From Streblospio benedicti (taxonomy: Eukaryota > Annelida > Polychaeta > Spionida > Spionidae): DNA of 64,000 bases. Of the stretch, positions 61,468 through 64,000 are shown piece by piece (within the stretch, counting starts at the first letter, position 1; each line of letters opens with the position of its first letter). Below the pieces are notes generated by a model. That model did no database searches. It had not been told where the DNA came from and saw only the letters and a list, made by a program, of their open reading frames with translations. Position numbers and translations under genes: made by a program. The DNA lies in NCBI GenBank assembly GCA_019095985.1, contig CM032660.1, forward strand, positions 17,040,766 through 17,104,765. Reading direction: 5' to 3'.

Positions 61468-62452
61468 TACTAAAACCCCGGACCAAACGTGACCAATTGC
61501 AAACAGGAACGTGGCCTACAAGAAATCTATGGTTGGTATGGTGTCGTCCCGGGAGTGTCACGGCAGTTGGTTGGTTTGTGTGTTCTCATTATTCAATAAT
61601 GAATAAATACGTTACTAGAAAAAACAAAACAGGTAACAATAAAATTAATTTAGGTGTATGCTCGACAGACAGGTGAGGTCTTGTGCATTAGATCCCGGAT
61701 TGCATCAGGTGTTTTACCTAGTGTTTGGTCCCGGATTAGGTCATTATAGTTCTGTTTTTTGCAAAATCTGATTGACTTTCAGATGTCCTCAGACTGTATA
61801 AAGCAGATAAAAGGAAAATAAAGTTAAATAAAGTTAGTCAGGATGCTTTGAAAATTTTAATTTCACAATATTTCGTCTTATCCAGGCTTCCTCGGGTCTA
61901 AATCAAAATGAAAAAATTGCATCTAAGAAAGCCTAGGTAAGGCGGAATATTGTGAAATTAAAGTTTTCAAAGCATCCTAACTAACTTTGTTTAACTTTAT
62001 TTACCTTTTATATATTTATTGGACGCAACACAGAAAACTTTCTAACTATATCACGTATATAGCAGGCCAAACAAATTGTTCCATTCAGCGCAGTTTTTAC
62101 CTCATTGGTTTTTGATACATGGCAATTGCCTCCTAAAACATTAACGGCAGCTGGTCAATCACACCATGACTTGCTAAATTGCAATTTAGTAATTTCCCCT
62201 TATATTAATGTTAACATCATCAAAGCTCTATGTGTAGACATGCCAATCAGTCAGTATGATTGACAACTCAATGAGAATTTGCATTCATAATTTGAGCAAG
62301 CTCTGTGCTTACAAGTAAGCTGTACCTATAACAGCTAGCAGTCTACAACCAACATCGTTAATTTTCTACTGATTTTTTTGTCACCTATTGGTCATAAATT
62401 GGTCCGGATAGGTCACGTCGCGTTGGTGACGTTTTGGTCCCGGGTTTTAGTA
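61468..62452. mobile_element. Candidate 985-bp TIR element
   Basis: Inverted ends TACTAAAACCC(C/G)GGACCAAA, then CGT(G/C)ACCAA. Internal GGTCCCGGATT-type motifs repeat near 61690-61735. A foldback MITE (61809-62011) is nested inside. No transposase frame. Confidence 0.6.
61809..62011. repeat. Foldback MITE nested in the TIR element
   Basis: Arms of about 65 bp share AAATAAAGTTAAA, AAGTTAGT(C/T)AGGATGCTTTG and TTTCACAATATT in inverted orientation. Confidence 0.75.
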
Positions 62453-62963
62453 TGTAACCTTGTATGTCGTGTGCAGCTGTTGAAGATGACCAAAAAATCT
62501 TATTATAGGACATCATATAATGTATCTAATTACGATAGACCTAATATACTAATACAAGACAGTGTGTCATTTCTTGGTTTCATAATATAAATAATAATGT
62601 CATGATAGGCCTAGACTAAGCATCTTGTTACACCTGTCAAATCCACCGACGATAGAATGCTCATTTTTGACCCTCAAGGTTTAGTAATAAAACATGCTAC
62701 AAAATTTTTATAACTAACATGGTTGGAAACGCATACTTCTGCAGATTATAGATATAGTAATAAAATATTCTTATCAGGGGTGTGGGCTGAGAATAGAGGC
62801 TGAACTTATGTGAAGGGTTTCTGTATGGGTTTGTACACAATGCTGTAAGGACTTTCCCAAAGTGGTCCGGTTATGACGTCATAGAGGCTATTTTTAGAAC
62901 ATGACCCAAATCATAGAAAATCGAGCTGGCACGAATAGTTCTTATTTTAAAGCCAAATTATTC

Positions 62964-63021
62964 ATTAAATCTAGGATTATTAATTGTCAAATCTAGGACA
63001 ATTAATAATCCTAGATTAAAT
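62964..63021. repeat. Compact 25-bp hairpin
   Basis: ATTAAATCTAGGATTATTAA followed by TTGTC is inverted after an 8-base loop with one mismatch near the outer end. The loop repeats the AATCTAG motif of the stem. Confidence 0.7.
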
Positions 63022-64000
63022 TCAGTTTTGGAACATACAAGTGATTTAAAGTTACATCAGAAATGACATATATATTTTGATATAAAACATTATTAGATAA
63101 CACGTTTTGTTAAAACTACATAATAATTCATTTGTTAGCCCTTTAAGGGAGTAGTCATTAACTACAGAGGGGGGTGGCGTGAAGAGAAATAGTTTTCTTG
63201 ACAATTTTTTATCATGCCCCCCTATCGCCATGTCAGTATTTTTATGCCCCCTGGCACATTGTATGTTTTTTCCATGCCCCCCCCCCCCCCGCCCTGTCCC
63301 ATTATTGATTATTCTATCGCATATAGTGGGGCGGATATGTGACAAATACAGGCCTACATGTTCACTACTGGCAGAAAGCATTAAACTTTGCAAACAGGGG
63401 TTTTAAGGTGTGCTGGTTCCAAAACTAACGGGAACCACGCTCCCAGACAATTGGTTCCTCCCGAAATCCAAGATGGCTGCCAAGATGGCGGCCGGTACAT
63501 AGATTATACGTAACTATTTTACTATTAAGTCTAGAATAAAATGCAATACTAACTTTTTGCACTGAATTTGACATGGAAAATCCAATTCTAATGTAATTTT
63601 GATGATTGAAGGTGACGAACAAGGTCACAGGTCACGTTCATGATTGAACAAGGGTTGATTTTTGACACAAACGCAACAATTTCTGCAGCCTTGGAGCAGC
63701 TTCACCACACCATGTAGCCAGGGATAGTTTTCAGGAAATACAACTTTACTAGTCATTTTACATAAGAATTTGTCATACAGAGGATTTTACATAATTTAAA
63801 CATGCTGAATTCAAATCTGTCGTATGCTGGAAAATATGTTCATTCCTTGACATTCAAATCCAAGATTTAACGAAGGTCAATAATATTTTTGGTGACATCC
63901 TATTAATGGATGGTTTAACCTGATGATGGTTATCACTTATTGCTAATTGTAACATAAACTACTTACTACAAGTCCAAACCATTGTATCAGTACAACATTC
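63022..64000. other. No gene recognised
   Basis: Contains paired G-run and C-run segments (63169-63176; 63277-63292) of the kind seen at MITE ends, but no clear inverted end. No coding stretch was recognised. Confidence 0.35.

Noticed and set aside
63130-63310. G-run/C-run stretch resembling the GGGACC MITE arms
   Set aside because: No inverted ends or target duplication could be identified.
1-64000. CRISPR arrays, operons or bacterial genes
   Set aside because: All genes have spliceosomal introns and animal orthologs; no spaced repeat array was seen.

Overview
The window is intron-rich, AT-rich animal genomic DNA carrying parts or all of eight conserved genes and a heavy load of short transposon relics. 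Compact genes with introns of 100-1500 bp, GT-AG splice sites, LINEs of the kind common in marine invertebrates and dense foldback MITEs point to a marine invertebrate. The paired Rv2258c-like methyltransferases would fit a hemichordate or cephalochordate, but the species cannot be fixed from the sequence.

Layout: TBL2 (minus, 1.4-8.4 kb, 11 exons, 433 aa) lies head to head with POLD4 (plus, 8.8-9.8 kb, 4 exons, 98 aa) across a 355-bp shared promoter. A nest of transposons fills 10.7-12.9 kb. AIP (minus, 14.1-16.7 kb) lacks its first exon. The first three exons of CDIPT (minus, 18.8-19.6 kb) lack everything downstream. A 100-N assembly gap lies between these two genes and probably hides both missing parts. 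LINEs and TIR elements occupy 17.4-23.7 kb.

From 24.5 to 31.9 kb two paralogous SAM-dependent methyltransferases stand head to head with identical exon structure. PACRG (minus, 33.3-36.9 kb, 7 exons, 243 aa) and MPST (minus, 46.7-51.6 kb, 8 exons, 293 aa) are complete, but about 9 kb between and including their facing ends is a mosaic of repeated blocks (order A, B, A', C, B', C'). This looks like two haplotypes threaded into one contig rather than real tandem duplication. PACRG intron 3 holds a 33-bp minisatellite whose unit matches the exon 3/intron 3 splice junction.

From 52 to 64 kb there is a gag-like retroelement fossil with direct repeats at its ends, several foldback MITEs, the last two exons of a pancreatic-lipase-family gene (minus), and a possible small intronless gene with a TATA/CCAAT promoter near 59 kb. 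The genes are housekeeping or ciliary functions (ER membrane WD protein, DNA polymerase delta subunit, co-chaperone, phosphatidylinositol synthesis, sulfur transfer, axoneme) and form no pathway together. POLD4 and AIP also sit in the same chromosome band in human (11q13), so their closeness here may be ancient synteny.

Exon coordinates were read by eye from splice signals, reading phase and remembered family sequences; no alignment was run.
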